From JBBDXI01 sp040902425 (GTDB lineage Bacteria > Planctomycetota > Phycisphaerae > Phycisphaerales > UBA1924): a stretch of DNA of 64,000 nucleotides. Of this stretch, positions 34,540 to 42,959 are shown piece after piece. The stretch lies in the NCBI GenBank assembly GCA_040902425.1, contig JBBDXI010000077.1:1-64000 (forward strand), read 5' to 3'. Position 1 is the stretch's first letter; every line of letters begins with the position of its first letter. The notes under the pieces were generated by a model that worked only from the letters and a program-made list of their open reading frames with translations, was not told the DNA's origin and ran no database searches. The position numbers and the translations under genes are program-made.

Positions 34540-36587
34540 AGGTCGCCGGCGAGTCGATGGCGCGGGTGCTGGAGCGGCACTACGCGGCGGCCACGGTCGA
34601 TCCCTCGTTCGAGGAGGTGCTCAGGACGCACGCGCCGGACGATGAGGAGGACCTCGCGTGCCTGATCGAGTTTGACGGGCGGCTGCGCGCCGACCTGGGC
34701 CTGCCGGTCACGCTGGAGCGGTACCTCGGGGCTGTTCCCGACCTCGGGGCGCGCGAGGTGGCCCTGGACGCCGCGATCGACGTGACCCTCCGGGCCCTCT
34801 GCGGGCGCGGGCGGCCGGACCCCGGCGCGGTCAGGTCGCTCGCGGAGGCCTACCCGGGCCTCGCGGGGGCCATCGAGGAGGCCGCGGTCCTGGCAAGGAC
34901 GGTGACCTCGACGGCCTCGCTGCGGGAGAGGCGCGACGACGGCGAGCGGCTCGTCCTTCCCTCGGACTTCGGCCCGGCGCTGGCGGGTGGGCAGGCCCGT
35001 TTCGAGCTGCGGGGCTTCCTCGGGAAGGGCGCCTCGGGCGACGTGTACCTCGCCAACGACCGGCAGTTGTCGGAGCCGGGGCACCCGGCGCTGGTGGCCG
35101 TCAAGATCATCCGGGGCGGGAGGACGCCGCAGGTCCGCGAGCGGCTGGCGGAGGAGGCCAGCAAGGCGCGGCGGGTGGTGCACCCGAACGTGGCTCGCGT
35201 GCTCGACCGGGGCGTCGCCGCCTCGGGCGAGGACTACATCGTCTACGAGTACATCGAGGGCGGTGACCTGGAGCGGTGGCTGCTCGTTCACCCGGGCGCG
35301 AGCCCTCGCGAGCGGGCGCTGCTGATGGCGAGGGTCGCCCGCGCCGTGCACGCGGCGCACCTCGCTGGGCTGGTCCACTGCGACCTCAAGCCCGCCAACA
35401 TCCTGATGACCGAGTCGGGCGAGCCCAAGGTCGCCGACTTCGGGATCGCGGTGCGGCACGGCGAGGGGCTCGCGGGGCTGCGGCACCTGGGGCGGGGCCC
35501 GATCGGGAACATGGCCTTCATCTCGCCGGAGCAGTTCCGACGGGAAGAAGGGGCCATGAGCATCCCCTCGGATGTCTATGCGCTCGGCGGGCTGGTGTAC
35601 TTCGCGCTGGCCGGCGCCCTGCCCAACGGCGCCGACCCGGACGAGATCGGGCGGCGGCACCGCGCGGGCGGCGCGGGGTGCCGGTCGCCGATCCCCGGCG
35701 CGCGCGGCGCCGACGCGGGCGACATCGACCGCGTGTGCGCCAGGGCGATGGACCCGCGTCCCGATCACCGGCACGCCTCGGCGAGCGCCCTGGCGGATGA
35801 CCTGGAGGCGTGGGCGAGGTCGGAGCCGATCGGCTGGATGCACCCCGGCGCAGCGCGCCGGGCCCGGCTGTGGGCCCGGAGGAAGCCCGTGGTCGCCTCG
35901 CTGTGCCTGGCGCTGGCGGCCTCGGTGGCCGCCGGCGGCGCGGCGGCGGCGTACTGGCGCGGCATCGCCGCCGAGCGCGCGGCGGAGGCCGCGCTCAAGT
36001 CGGCTCGCTTGAGCTCGGCCCAGCGCGAGTTCGAGCGGCGGACCGAGAGGTGGAACGGCCTCGGTATGCACGAGATCAACCGCGACCTGCTCCCCATGAT
36101 CGCGGCGATCGAGGCCATCGGCGGGGACTCCGTCTCCGGGCTCGGCGAGGGGCACCCGGTGATCCGCGAGGAGCGGATCGCCGCGGTTCGCGCCATGCTG
36201 GCGGACGCGGCGGGCGCGGGGCGGGCCGACCAGGTGATCCCGCTCGTGTGGAACGGCGCCCTGGGGATCATGCTGCTGGACACCGGCCGCGCGGCGGAGG
36301 CCGAGCGGGTGCTGGCGGACTGTCTGCCGCGTTTCGAGCGGGTCCTCGGTATCGACCCGCTGGTTCACGAGGTCCGCCTGATGCACGCGGCGGCGGTCGT
36401 GCACGCCCGCGCGGGCGACGCCGGCGCTCTGGCCGCGGCGCGGAGAGTCCTCACGAGCGCCTCGGAGTTCCTGAGGCACAACAGCGTCGCCGAGGTCGTT
36501 GAGGAGCAGATCGCCGGCGCCTGCGCCCAGGTGGGCGTCCGATGCGAGCGGCCCGTCCGCCGCTCCCTGTTCAAGCCCCGTGGCTAG
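34536..36587 (+). CDS. Membrane Ser/Thr protein kinase (STK) coupled to the ECF sigma factor
   Basis: A 683-residue Hanks-type kinase. The N-terminal 150 residues are helical and unassigned. The kinase domain (about 155-430) has GKGASGDVYLANDR, the VAVKII lysine, catalytic HCDLKPANIL, DFG in VADFGIAVRHG and SPEQF in place of APE. The catalytic loop is HCD rather than HRD, a non-RD type that often lacks activation-loop control. One membrane segment follows (about 451-474), then a helical extracytoplasmic sensor-like region with TPR-like helices (VERVLADCLPRFERVLG region). It is co-translated with the sigma factor. Its stop codon shares the bases CTAG with the convergent dtd stop. Confidence 0.9.
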   Translation: MKVAGESMARVLERHYAAATVDPSFEEVLRTHAPDDEEDLACLIEFDGRLRADLGLPVTLERYLGAVPDLGAREVALDAAIDVTLRALCGRGRPDPGAVRSLAEAYPGLAGAIEEAAVLARTVTSTASLRERRDDGERLVLPSDFGPALAGGQARFELRGFLGKGASGDVYLANDRQLSEPGHPALVAVKIIRGGRTPQVRERLAEEASKARRVVHPNVARVLDRGVAASGEDYIVYEYIEGGDLERWLLVHPGASPRERALLMARVARAVHAAHLAGLVHCDLKPANILMTESGEPKVADFGIAVRHGEGLAGLRHLGRGPIGNMAFISPEQFRREEGAMSIPSDVYALGGLVYFALAGALPNGADPDEIGRRHRAGGAGCRSPIPGARGADAGDIDRVCARAMDPRPDHRHASASALADDLEAWARSEPIGWMHPGAARRARLWARRKPVVASLCLALAASVAAGGAAAAYWRGIAAERAAEAALKSARLSSAQREFERRTERWNGLGMHEINRDLLPMIAAIEAIGGDSVSGLGEGHPVIREERIAAVRAMLADAAGAGRADQVIPLVWNGALGIMLLDTGRAAEAERVLADCLPRFERVLGIDPLVHEVRLMHAAAVVHARAGDAGALAAARRVLTSASEFLRHNSVAEVVEEQIAGACAQVGVRCERPVRRSLFKPRG

Positions 36588-37027
36588 CCGCGCGAGTCCA
36601 GCCAGATTGTCACCGGCCCGTCGTTGACCAGCGACACCAGCATGTGGGCGCGAAAGACGCCCGTGCGGACCGGGGGCCCGTGCGACTGCGCGCCCGCAAC
36701 CAGGCGGGCGAAGAGGGGCTCGGCGAGCTCGGGGCGCATGGCGCGGTCGAAGCCGGGGCGGCGGCCCTTGCGGGCATTGCCGGCGACGGTGAAGTTGGGG
36801 ACCAGGAGCAGGGAGCCGGCCACATCCTTCACCGACAGGTTCATCTTGCCCCCGTCGTCCTCGAAGATCCGCAGGTGCGCCAGCTTCTGGGCCAGCCACG
36901 CGGCGTCCGCCTCGGTGTCGCCCTCCTCGATGCCGACCAGGGCCAGCAGGCCGCGCCCGATGGCGGCCGCCTCCCGCCCCCCCACCTCGACGGCGGCCCG
37001 CGAGACGCGCTGGACGACCGCCCTCAC
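36584..37027 (-). CDS. dtd: D-aminoacyl-tRNA deacylase
   Basis: A 147-residue DTD, which removes D-amino acids (and glycine from mischarged tRNA-Ala) from tRNA. It starts MRAVVQRVSRAAVEVGG and contains LLALVGIEEGDTEADAAWLAQKLAHLRIFEDDGGKMNLSV. The Gly-cisPro motif NDGPVTIWLDSRG is intact at the C-terminus. The opposite active-site motif, normally SQFTL, reads PNFTV here. The GTG overlaps the terC stop (GTGA). The gene is convergent with the kinase gene, the two stop codons overlapping in CTAG. Confidence 0.9.
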   Translation of the reverse strand: MRAVVQRVSRAAVEVGGREAAAIGRGLLALVGIEEGDTEADAAWLAQKLAHLRIFEDDGGKMNLSVKDVAGSLLLVPNFTVAGNARKGRRPGFDRAMRPELAEPLFARLVAGAQSHGPPVRTGVFRAHMLVSLVNDGPVTIWLDSRG

Positions 37028-37845
37028 GCGTCGCCCCCTGGCGCCGCGGCCGCCGGCGCGGGCGGCTCGTGCCCCCGGGAGAGCCGCCGGCGGGCGCGGA
37101 GGTTGAGGAACTCGACGCCGAGCGAGAAGGCCATCGCGAAATAGATGTACCCCTTCTCGATGTGCCGGCCCAGGCTCTCGGCGACGAGCATCACGCCGAT
37201 GAGCACGAGAAAGGCCAGGGCGAGCATCTTGATGGTCGGGTGCCGCTCGACGAAGTCGCTGATGACGTTCACGAAGGCGAGCATGACTCCGACGGCGATG
37301 ATCACGGCCGTGACCATGATCCAGACCTGCTTGACCATCCCCACGGCGGTGATGACGGAGTCGAGCGAGAAGACGATGTCCACCAGCATGATCTGGGTGA
37401 TCACCGCCCCGTAGGCGGCGGTCTTCCGGAGCCGGACGGGATCGGGGCTGGCGCCGGAGGGGCTCTCCTGCCCCTCGGTCTTGTGGTGGATCTCGAGGGT
37501 CGCCTTGGCGAGGAGGAACAGGCCGCCGGCGAAGAGGATCAGGTCCTTGCCGGAGATGCCCAGCCGGGCACGCTGGTTCTCGACGGTGTCGTAGAGGATC
37601 GGGTTGTCCGGGAGGTGGAACAGCGGCGTGTCGAGCTTGAGGAGCCACTGGAGCGTGAGGAGCAGGAGCAGGCGGGAGATCATCGCGGCCGCGAGGCCCA
37701 GGCGGCGGGCCCCGGCCCGCCGCTCCGGCGGGAGGCGCCCGGTGAAGACCGAGATGAAGACGATGTTGTCGATGCCCAGGACAATCTCGAGTGCGGTGAG
37801 CGTGACCAGGGCGATGATCGCCTCGGCGGTAAAGAGCTGCTCCAC
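37024..37845 (-). CDS. TerC/YkoY-family membrane protein (possible Mn exporter)
   Basis: A 273-residue TerC-family protein with about seven membrane spans. The diagnostic EIVLGIDNIVFISVFTGRLP and its inverted-repeat partner MLVDIVFSLDSVITAVGM are both present, with the paired acidic residues thought to bind a metal ion, and an acidic/His-rich cytoplasmic loop (EIHHKTEGQES). Family members export manganese or assist metallation of secreted proteins. The GTG at 37845 is preferred (GGGAG eight bases upstream); a GTG three codons earlier has its ribosome site too close. It is co-translated with dtd. Confidence 0.9.
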   Translation of the reverse strand: MEQLFTAEAIIALVTLTALEIVLGIDNIVFISVFTGRLPPERRAGARRLGLAAAMISRLLLLLTLQWLLKLDTPLFHLPDNPILYDTVENQRARLGISGKDLILFAGGLFLLAKATLEIHHKTEGQESPSGASPDPVRLRKTAAYGAVITQIMLVDIVFSLDSVITAVGMVKQVWIMVTAVIIAVGVMLAFVNVISDFVERHPTIKMLALAFLVLIGVMLVAESLGRHIEKGYIYFAMAFSLGVEFLNLRARRRLSRGHEPPAPAAAAPGGDA

Positions 37846-38042
37846 GGGCGGCACTCCCGGTGAATCGGGAGGGAGGATAGCGGCGTGCCCGGTGGCGCGG
37901 GGTGGGCGGCGGCGGGCCCTGCGGGTGAGTGAAGCTCACACGGGCCACCCGGCGGTTGGCCGAAGGCCGGCCGGCGGGATCATCCTGCTCACCGGCCCGG
38001 CGTTCCGCCGGCGCCAACTCCAACACCACAAGGGAGACGACG

Positions 38043-38996
38043 ATGCAACTGAGAAGAGCCGCATGCATGGCGGGCGTGCTGACGATCATCGCGGGTGCGG
38101 CGATCGGTCAGCAGGGGACGCAGCCCGGCAGCCCCGGGACCCAGCCCCCGACGAGAGAGCCGGGGCAGCCCGGGCGCGACCCGATGCAGCCGGGACGCGA
38201 CCAGGCCCCGGGCCAGACGCCGGGACAGCCCGGGCGCGACTCGACGCAGCCGGGGCGCCAGCCCCCGGGCCTCACCCGCGCGCCGGGGCAGGAGCAGAAG
38301 GTCAGCCAGGCCGAGATCGACCGGCTGAGCGCGAGCTGGCCCCAGGCCAACAAGACGGCGCTGCGCGACATGACGACCAAGTACGGCCTGCCGGACGCGG
38401 CCACGCCCATGATGGTGGTGTGGCGGAGCAACGGCCCGTGGAAGTACTCGATCGTGTACGGGGCGGGGGTGCAGCACAACTTCCCCGAGGCGCACACCGA
38501 CGTGCTGGAGCAGTTCATCGACTACCGCGTGCCGGTCGAGAAGGTGGGCGAGCTGGCCCGCTTCGACGGGAGCGTGATCGTGGCCCGCACGGCGGGGCTG
38601 CTGGCGGCCTGGTGCGACAAGGAAGCGATGAACTTCCTGGCGCTGAACCTCTCGCACGAGATCATCACCGGCAAACGGACGGCGGAGGATGCGCGGCAGT
38701 TCTTCGCGCAGGAGGCGGCCCGGTTCAAGCAGGGACAGACCTCAACCTACACGCAGGGGCTGATGTTCGAGCCCGAGCGGACGAGCGCGGGCGACCCGGA
38801 CCGGCCCGTGACGCCGACGACGCGTTCGCCGCTGGGGACGCCGGAGTCAGACCCCATGAGGACGCCGCGGACCCCGGGCTCGGAGACCCCGACACGTCCG
38901 GGCGAGACGCCGGGCCGCCCGGGGGAGCGCCCCGGTGAGCGGCCGGGGACTACCGATCCGACGACGCCGCCGCGCCCGAGCACGCCGCCCGGTTGA
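38043..38996 (+). CDS. Exported Pro/Gly/Gln-rich protein, unknown function
   Basis: A 317-residue protein with a signal peptide (about 1-22, ending AIGQ). The mature part begins with a low-complexity region of GQPGRD-type units (residues ~25-85) and ends with another of PGRPGERP-type units (from about 255). Between them lies a compact domain of about 165 residues: VSQAEIDRLSASWPQANKTALRDM, WKYSIVYGAGVQHNFPEAH, and FLALNLSHEIITGKRTAEDARQFFAQ. No family is recognised. AGGGAG lies before the ATG. A strong terminator follows 27 bases after the stop. Confidence 0.65.
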   Translation: MQLRRAACMAGVLTIIAGAAIGQQGTQPGSPGTQPPTREPGQPGRDPMQPGRDQAPGQTPGQPGRDSTQPGRQPPGLTRAPGQEQKVSQAEIDRLSASWPQANKTALRDMTTKYGLPDAATPMMVVWRSNGPWKYSIVYGAGVQHNFPEAHTDVLEQFIDYRVPVEKVGELARFDGSVIVARTAGLLAAWCDKEAMNFLALNLSHEIITGKRTAEDARQFFAQEAARFKQGQTSTYTQGLMFEPERTSAGDPDRPVTPTTRSPLGTPESDPMRTPRTPGSETPTRPGETPGRPGERPGERPGTTDPTTPPRPSTPPG

Positions 38997-39022
38997 ATCT
39001 CGCCGAGGGGAGTCAATTCAAA

Positions 39023-39055
39023 GCGCCGGGGATGCGCAACGTCCCCGGCGTTTTT
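39023..39055 (+). terminator. Intrinsic terminator
   Basis: The nine-base-pair stem CGCCGGGGA / TCCCCGGCG with a nine-base loop (TGCGCAACG) is followed at once by TTTTT. It closes the transcript of the preceding Pro-rich protein gene. Confidence 0.9.
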
Positions 39056-39218
39056 CGTTCTTGCCGCGCACGCGGGTGCCGGAAGAGAAGGACGCTCGCC
39101 GGCCCTTGGTGATCGCGCGGAGTCGCAAATCGCCCGGGCGTGCGCTACCATACCGGCCCCCGCGGACCGAGCGTGGCGGGCACCCGGCCCCGCGCCTTGG
39201 CCCCTTCTGGAGAGGCGC

Positions 39219-40076
39219 ATGGCGCGCGTCAATATCCCGCTCCCGCAGGCGCGGAAGTTCCTCGAGACCACCCGGCACGACCGCTGGTGGGTCCAGCCCC
39301 TGCTGGTGTTCCTGGGGCTGGGCGGGTTCATCGTCTACTCGACGTGGGCGGCGATCCAGGGGCTTCACTACTACGTCCCGGACACGAACTACCTGAGCCC
39401 GATGTACTCGCCGGTGATCTGGGACTCGTGGAAGCTGGGCGCGGGCGCGACCTCGGGCCACGCCCTGATGGGGCCGTGGCCGGAGTGGCTGCCGCGGAGC
39501 GTGCTGGGGATTCTGCCGCTGACGCCGGCGTTCCTGATCCTGTGGGCGCCCGGCGGGTTCCGGTTCACGTGCTATTACTACCGGGGGGCCTACTACAAGG
39601 CCTTCTGGCAGGACCCGACGAGCTGCGCGGTGGGCGAGCCCTCGTGGCGCGGCACGAACTACCGGGGCGAGCGGTCGTTCCCGCTGGTGCTCCAGAACGT
39701 GCACCGCTACTTCCTATACGTGGCGATCCTGTTCATCGGGATCCTGTCGTACGACGCGATCGTGTCGTACTGGTTCCCCGACCCGGCGACGGGCGAGTCG
39801 AGCTTCGGGGTTGGCGTGGGCTCGCTGGTGCTGACGCTCAACCCGATCCTGCTGGGCGGGTACACCTTCGGGTGCCACAGCTTCCGGCACCTGGTGGGCG
39901 GCGGGCTGGACCGGTTCTCGGGTCGCCCGGTGCGGAAGAAGACCTACGACTGCGTGAGCTGCCTGAACCGGCGCCACATGATGTGGGCGTGGGCGAGCCT
40001 GGTCTGGGTGGCGTTCTGCGATGTCTACGTCAGGCTGGTGTCCATGGGCGTCTGGAGTGACCTGCGGATTCTGTAA
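39219..40076 (+). CDS. Succinate dehydrogenase (Sdh1-type) membrane anchor
   Basis: A 285-residue membrane protein with about five spans. It begins HDRWWVQPLLVFLGLGGFIVYSTWA and contains YYYRGAYYKAFWQDPTSCAVGEP, VLQNVHRYFLYVAILFIGILSYDA, LGGYTFGCHSFRHLVGGGLDRFS and CLNRRHMMWAWASLVWVAFCDVYVRLVSMG (in parts). This pattern matches the single-subunit anchor preceding sdhA in actinobacterial Sdh1 operons. The His residues in NVHRYF and CHSFRHL are good haem or quinone-site candidates. It anchors the flavoprotein and iron-sulfur subunits encoded downstream. GGAGAGGCG lies before the ATG. Confidence 0.8.
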   Translation: MARVNIPLPQARKFLETTRHDRWWVQPLLVFLGLGGFIVYSTWAAIQGLHYYVPDTNYLSPMYSPVIWDSWKLGAGATSGHALMGPWPEWLPRSVLGILPLTPAFLILWAPGGFRFTCYYYRGAYYKAFWQDPTSCAVGEPSWRGTNYRGERSFPLVLQNVHRYFLYVAILFIGILSYDAIVSYWFPDPATGESSFGVGVGSLVLTLNPILLGGYTFGCHSFRHLVGGGLDRFSGRPVRKKTYDCVSCLNRRHMMWAWASLVWVAFCDVYVRLVSMGVWSDLRIL

Positions 40077-40082
40077 GAGTGC

Positions 40083-40120
40083 GCGCAGAGGCGCGGAGAG
40101 CGCGAAGGAAGACGCAGAGG
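40083..40120 (+). repeat. Short direct repeats of GCGCAGAG type
   Basis: GCGCAGAG, GCGCGGAG, then AGCGCGAAGG and GACGCAGAGG: imperfect octamer-like units in the 67-base spacer between the Sdh anchor and sdhA genes. No inverted partner is seen. It is similar in style to the CAGAGGAAGA units at 50 kb. Confidence 0.6.
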
Positions 40121-40143
40121 TGGAGGGGGCCGGAGCGAGTTGA

Positions 40144-41958
40144 ATGAGCCAGTTCGCGACGACGGAACATGACGTGCTGGTGATCGGGGCCGGGGGCGCG
40201 GGCCTCCGCGCCGCGGTCGAGGCGTCGGCTTCCGGCGTCAAGGTCGCGCTGGTCTGCAAGAGCCTCCTCGGCAAGGCGCACACGGTGATGGCGGAGGGCG
40301 GCATGGCCGCGGCCATGGCGAACGTGGATGACCGCGACTCGTGGCGGGTGCATTTCGCGGACACGATGCGGGGCGGGCAGTACCTGAACAACTGGCGGAT
40401 GGCGGAGCTGCACGCAAGGGAGGCCCCGGACCGGGTGCGGGAACTGGAGGCGTGGGGGGCGCTGTTTGACCGCACGAACGACGGGCGGATCCTGCAGCGG
40501 AACTTCGGGGGGCACCGCTACCCGCGGCTCGCGCACGTCGGCGACCGCACGGGCCTGGAGATGATCCGCACGCTGCAGGACTACGGCGTGCACCGCGGGA
40601 TCGACATCTTCATGGAAATGACGGTCTACCAGCTCATCAAGGACGGGGGGCGGGTCTCGGGCGCGGCCGGCTACGACCGGCAGTCCGGCGAGCTGCGCTT
40701 CTGGAAGGCGAAGGCTGTTGTGCTTGCGACGGGCGGGATCGGCAAGGCCTTCAAGATCACGAGCAACTCCTGGGAGTACACGGGGGACGGGCACGCGATG
40801 GCCTACGAGGCGGGCGCCGACCTGATGGACATGGAGTTTGTGCAGTTCCACCCGACGGGGATGGTCTGGCCCCCGAGCGTGCGCGGGATCCTCGTCACCG
40901 AGGGCGTGCGCGGAGAGGGGGGCGTACTGCGGAACAACCAGGGCAAGCGGTTCATGTTCCAGGACATCCCGGAGAACTACAAGAGCTCGACGGCGAATAA
41001 CGAGGAGGAGGGCTGGCGGTACGTCACCGGCGACAAGTCGGCCCGCCGGCCGCCCGAGCTGCTGACCCGCGACCACGTCGCGCGGTGCATCAACCGCGAG
41101 GTGAAGGGCGGGCGGGGCAGCCCGCACGGGGGCGTGTTCCTCGACATCGCCTGGATCAAGGAGAAGCTGGGGGGCAAGGCCGAGGAGCACATCAAGAAGA
41201 AGCTGCCCTCGATGTACCACCAGTTCAAGACGCTGGCGGGGATCGACATCACGAAAGACCCGATGGAGGTCGGCCCGACCACGCACTACGCGATGGGCGG
41301 GGTGAAGGTCGAGGGCGACACGCAGATGTCCACCGTGCCGGGGCTGTTCGCCGCCGGCGAGGTGGCCGCGGGGCTGCACGGCGCGAACCGGCTCGGCGGC
41401 AACTCGCTGAGCGACCTGCTCGTGTTCGGCCGTCGGGCGGGGGAGTTTGCGGCGAAGTTCGCGAAGGAGAACGCGGAAGTGCGGGCCGACCAGGCGCAGC
41501 TCGACGCGGCCGCGCGGCGGATCGCCGAGCCGCTGGACCGCGCGGCCTCCGAGAGCCCGTACAAGGTGCAGCACGACCTGCAGGACATGATGCAGGACCT
41601 GGTCGGGATCGTGCGGATGGAATCGGAGATGGTGAGGGCCCTTGAGGGCATCGAGCGCCTGCGCCCGCGTGCGTCGAAGACCGGGGCGCCGGGCGGGCGG
41701 AAGTACAACCCGGGGTGGCACACGTCGCTGGACCTTCAGAACCTGCTCACGGTGTCCGAGGCGGTGACGCGGGCGGCGATCGATCGGAAGGAGAGCCGCG
41801 GGGCGCAGTTTCGCGAGGACTTCCCGCAGAAGTCGGACGAGTACGGCACGTTCAACATCGTGCTGCGCAAGGGCGGGGGCGGGGAGATGCAGGTGATCCG
41901 CCAGCCGGTGCGGGAGGTCCCGCCGGAGCTGAAGCAGGTGATCGAGGAGAACAAATGA
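40144..41958 (+). CDS. sdhA: Succinate dehydrogenase / fumarate reductase flavoprotein subunit
   Basis: A 604-residue SdhA/FrdA-type flavoprotein that oxidises succinate to fumarate. The FAD dinucleotide motif is VLVIGAGGAGLRAAVEAS (residues 11-28). The covalent-FAD histidine is His46 in KAHTVMAEGG. The active-site blocks are HPTGM (in VQFHPTGMVWP), THYAMGGVKV and GEVAAGLHGANRLGGNSL. A 60-residue stretch, PENYKSSTANNEEEGWRYVTG to RPPELLTRDHVAR, replaces the short loop found in E. coli enzymes, consistent with the Sdh1 group. The stop overlaps the cupin start (ATGA). No ribosome site is clear before the ATG. Confidence 0.95.
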   Translation: MSQFATTEHDVLVIGAGGAGLRAAVEASASGVKVALVCKSLLGKAHTVMAEGGMAAAMANVDDRDSWRVHFADTMRGGQYLNNWRMAELHAREAPDRVRELEAWGALFDRTNDGRILQRNFGGHRYPRLAHVGDRTGLEMIRTLQDYGVHRGIDIFMEMTVYQLIKDGGRVSGAAGYDRQSGELRFWKAKAVVLATGGIGKAFKITSNSWEYTGDGHAMAYEAGADLMDMEFVQFHPTGMVWPPSVRGILVTEGVRGEGGVLRNNQGKRFMFQDIPENYKSSTANNEEEGWRYVTGDKSARRPPELLTRDHVARCINREVKGGRGSPHGGVFLDIAWIKEKLGGKAEEHIKKKLPSMYHQFKTLAGIDITKDPMEVGPTTHYAMGGVKVEGDTQMSTVPGLFAAGEVAAGLHGANRLGGNSLSDLLVFGRRAGEFAAKFAKENAEVRADQAQLDAAARRIAEPLDRAASESPYKVQHDLQDMMQDLVGIVRMESEMVRALEGIERLRPRASKTGAPGGRKYNPGWHTSLDLQNLLTVSEAVTRAAIDRKESRGAQFREDFPQKSDEYGTFNIVLRKGGGGEMQVIRQPVREVPPELKQVIEENK

Positions 41959-42959
41959 CGCGTTCCCTGCTCTGCGTGAGCGTGATCGCTCTGGTGGCCG
42001 GGGCACACCCCGTGGCCGCTCAGATCGCCAAGCCGGGCGACTTCCCCCCGCCGGCGACGCAGCCGGGGCGGACACCGGAGGCCCCGAAGAAGAAAGAGCC
42101 GTTCAAGCCCGCGCCCCTGCCGCCGCAGCCGGATGCGGAGCTGGTGATCCTCACGCCCGCGAGCGAGGTCAGGTTCACGACCGACAGCCCCGACCTGGGC
42201 GCGCGGTCGAGCGAATCGGCGCTGCTGCGTGAGGACCCCAGGACGGGCGCCTGCGAGCTGCTGGTCAGGCTCCCGCCGGGGTTCCGGCTGAGACCGCACT
42301 GGCACACGGCCAACCAGACGCACACGGTCCTGCGGGGCGCGTACTCGATGAGCGAGCGCAACACGCCGCTGGTGGAGATGGGCGCGGGGGCGTTCAACTT
42401 CACCCCGGGCCTGCTGGTCCACGAGGGGCGGGTCACGGGCGGGGAGGCGGCCCTGCTCTACGTGACGTTCGACCGGAAGCGCGACCAGAAGCTGGTCGAG
42501 GATGAGGGCCAGCCGCCGCGCCCTCTGGGCGAGGGCCAGCCGGAGATGCGGGAGAAGTTCCTCATCGTCCAGCCCGGCCAGGTGCGGTGGAAGCCTCTGG
42601 CGGAGGGGCTCGCCGCCGAGGTGGCCGTGCTGCACGAGAACAAGGGCTCGGGCGCCGGCTCGGTGATGCTGCGGACGGCCGGGCCGATCTGCCTGCCGAA
42701 GCACTGGCACACGGCGGGCGTGGCGGCCGTGGTCCTGTCCGGGTCGCTCGATGTGCCGCGCGGCGGGGGGCGGGTCACGCTCGACACGGGCTCGTACGCC
42801 TACCTCCCGCCGAAGCTGGCTCACGAGGCGTGGACCGGGCCGCGGGGAGTCACGCTGCTGCTGACGACCGATGGGGCGTGGGATGTGAACTGGGTCGAGG
42901 ACCCCGCGGGGGCCGCCCCCGCCCCGCCGCCGGCCGAGCCGAAGGAGCGCAAGGAATGA
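41955..42959 (+). CDS. Exported bicupin protein inside the sdh operon
   Basis: A 334-residue protein with a signal peptide (about residues 1-22, ending PVAAQ) and two cupin domains. The first has RLPPGFRLRPHWHTANQTHTVLRGAYSM with an HxH...E/H-type metal site. The second has GPICLPKHWHTAGVAAVVLSGSLDV and LPPKLAHEAWTG. Both retain histidines suited to metal binding. It resembles periplasmic cupins of the ChrR/DUF4437 type; the function is unknown. The ATGA overlaps on both sides show it is co-translated with sdhA and sdhB, which is not a standard sdh gene, so a link to the complex or to periplasmic redox sensing is plausible. Confidence 0.75.
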   Translation: MTRSLLCVSVIALVAGAHPVAAQIAKPGDFPPPATQPGRTPEAPKKKEPFKPAPLPPQPDAELVILTPASEVRFTTDSPDLGARSSESALLREDPRTGACELLVRLPPGFRLRPHWHTANQTHTVLRGAYSMSERNTPLVEMGAGAFNFTPGLLVHEGRVTGGEAALLYVTFDRKRDQKLVEDEGQPPRPLGEGQPEMREKFLIVQPGQVRWKPLAEGLAAEVAVLHENKGSGAGSVMLRTAGPICLPKHWHTAGVAAVVLSGSLDVPRGGGRVTLDTGSYAYLPPKLAHEAWTGPRGVTLLLTTDGAWDVNWVEDPAGAAPAPPPAEPKERKE

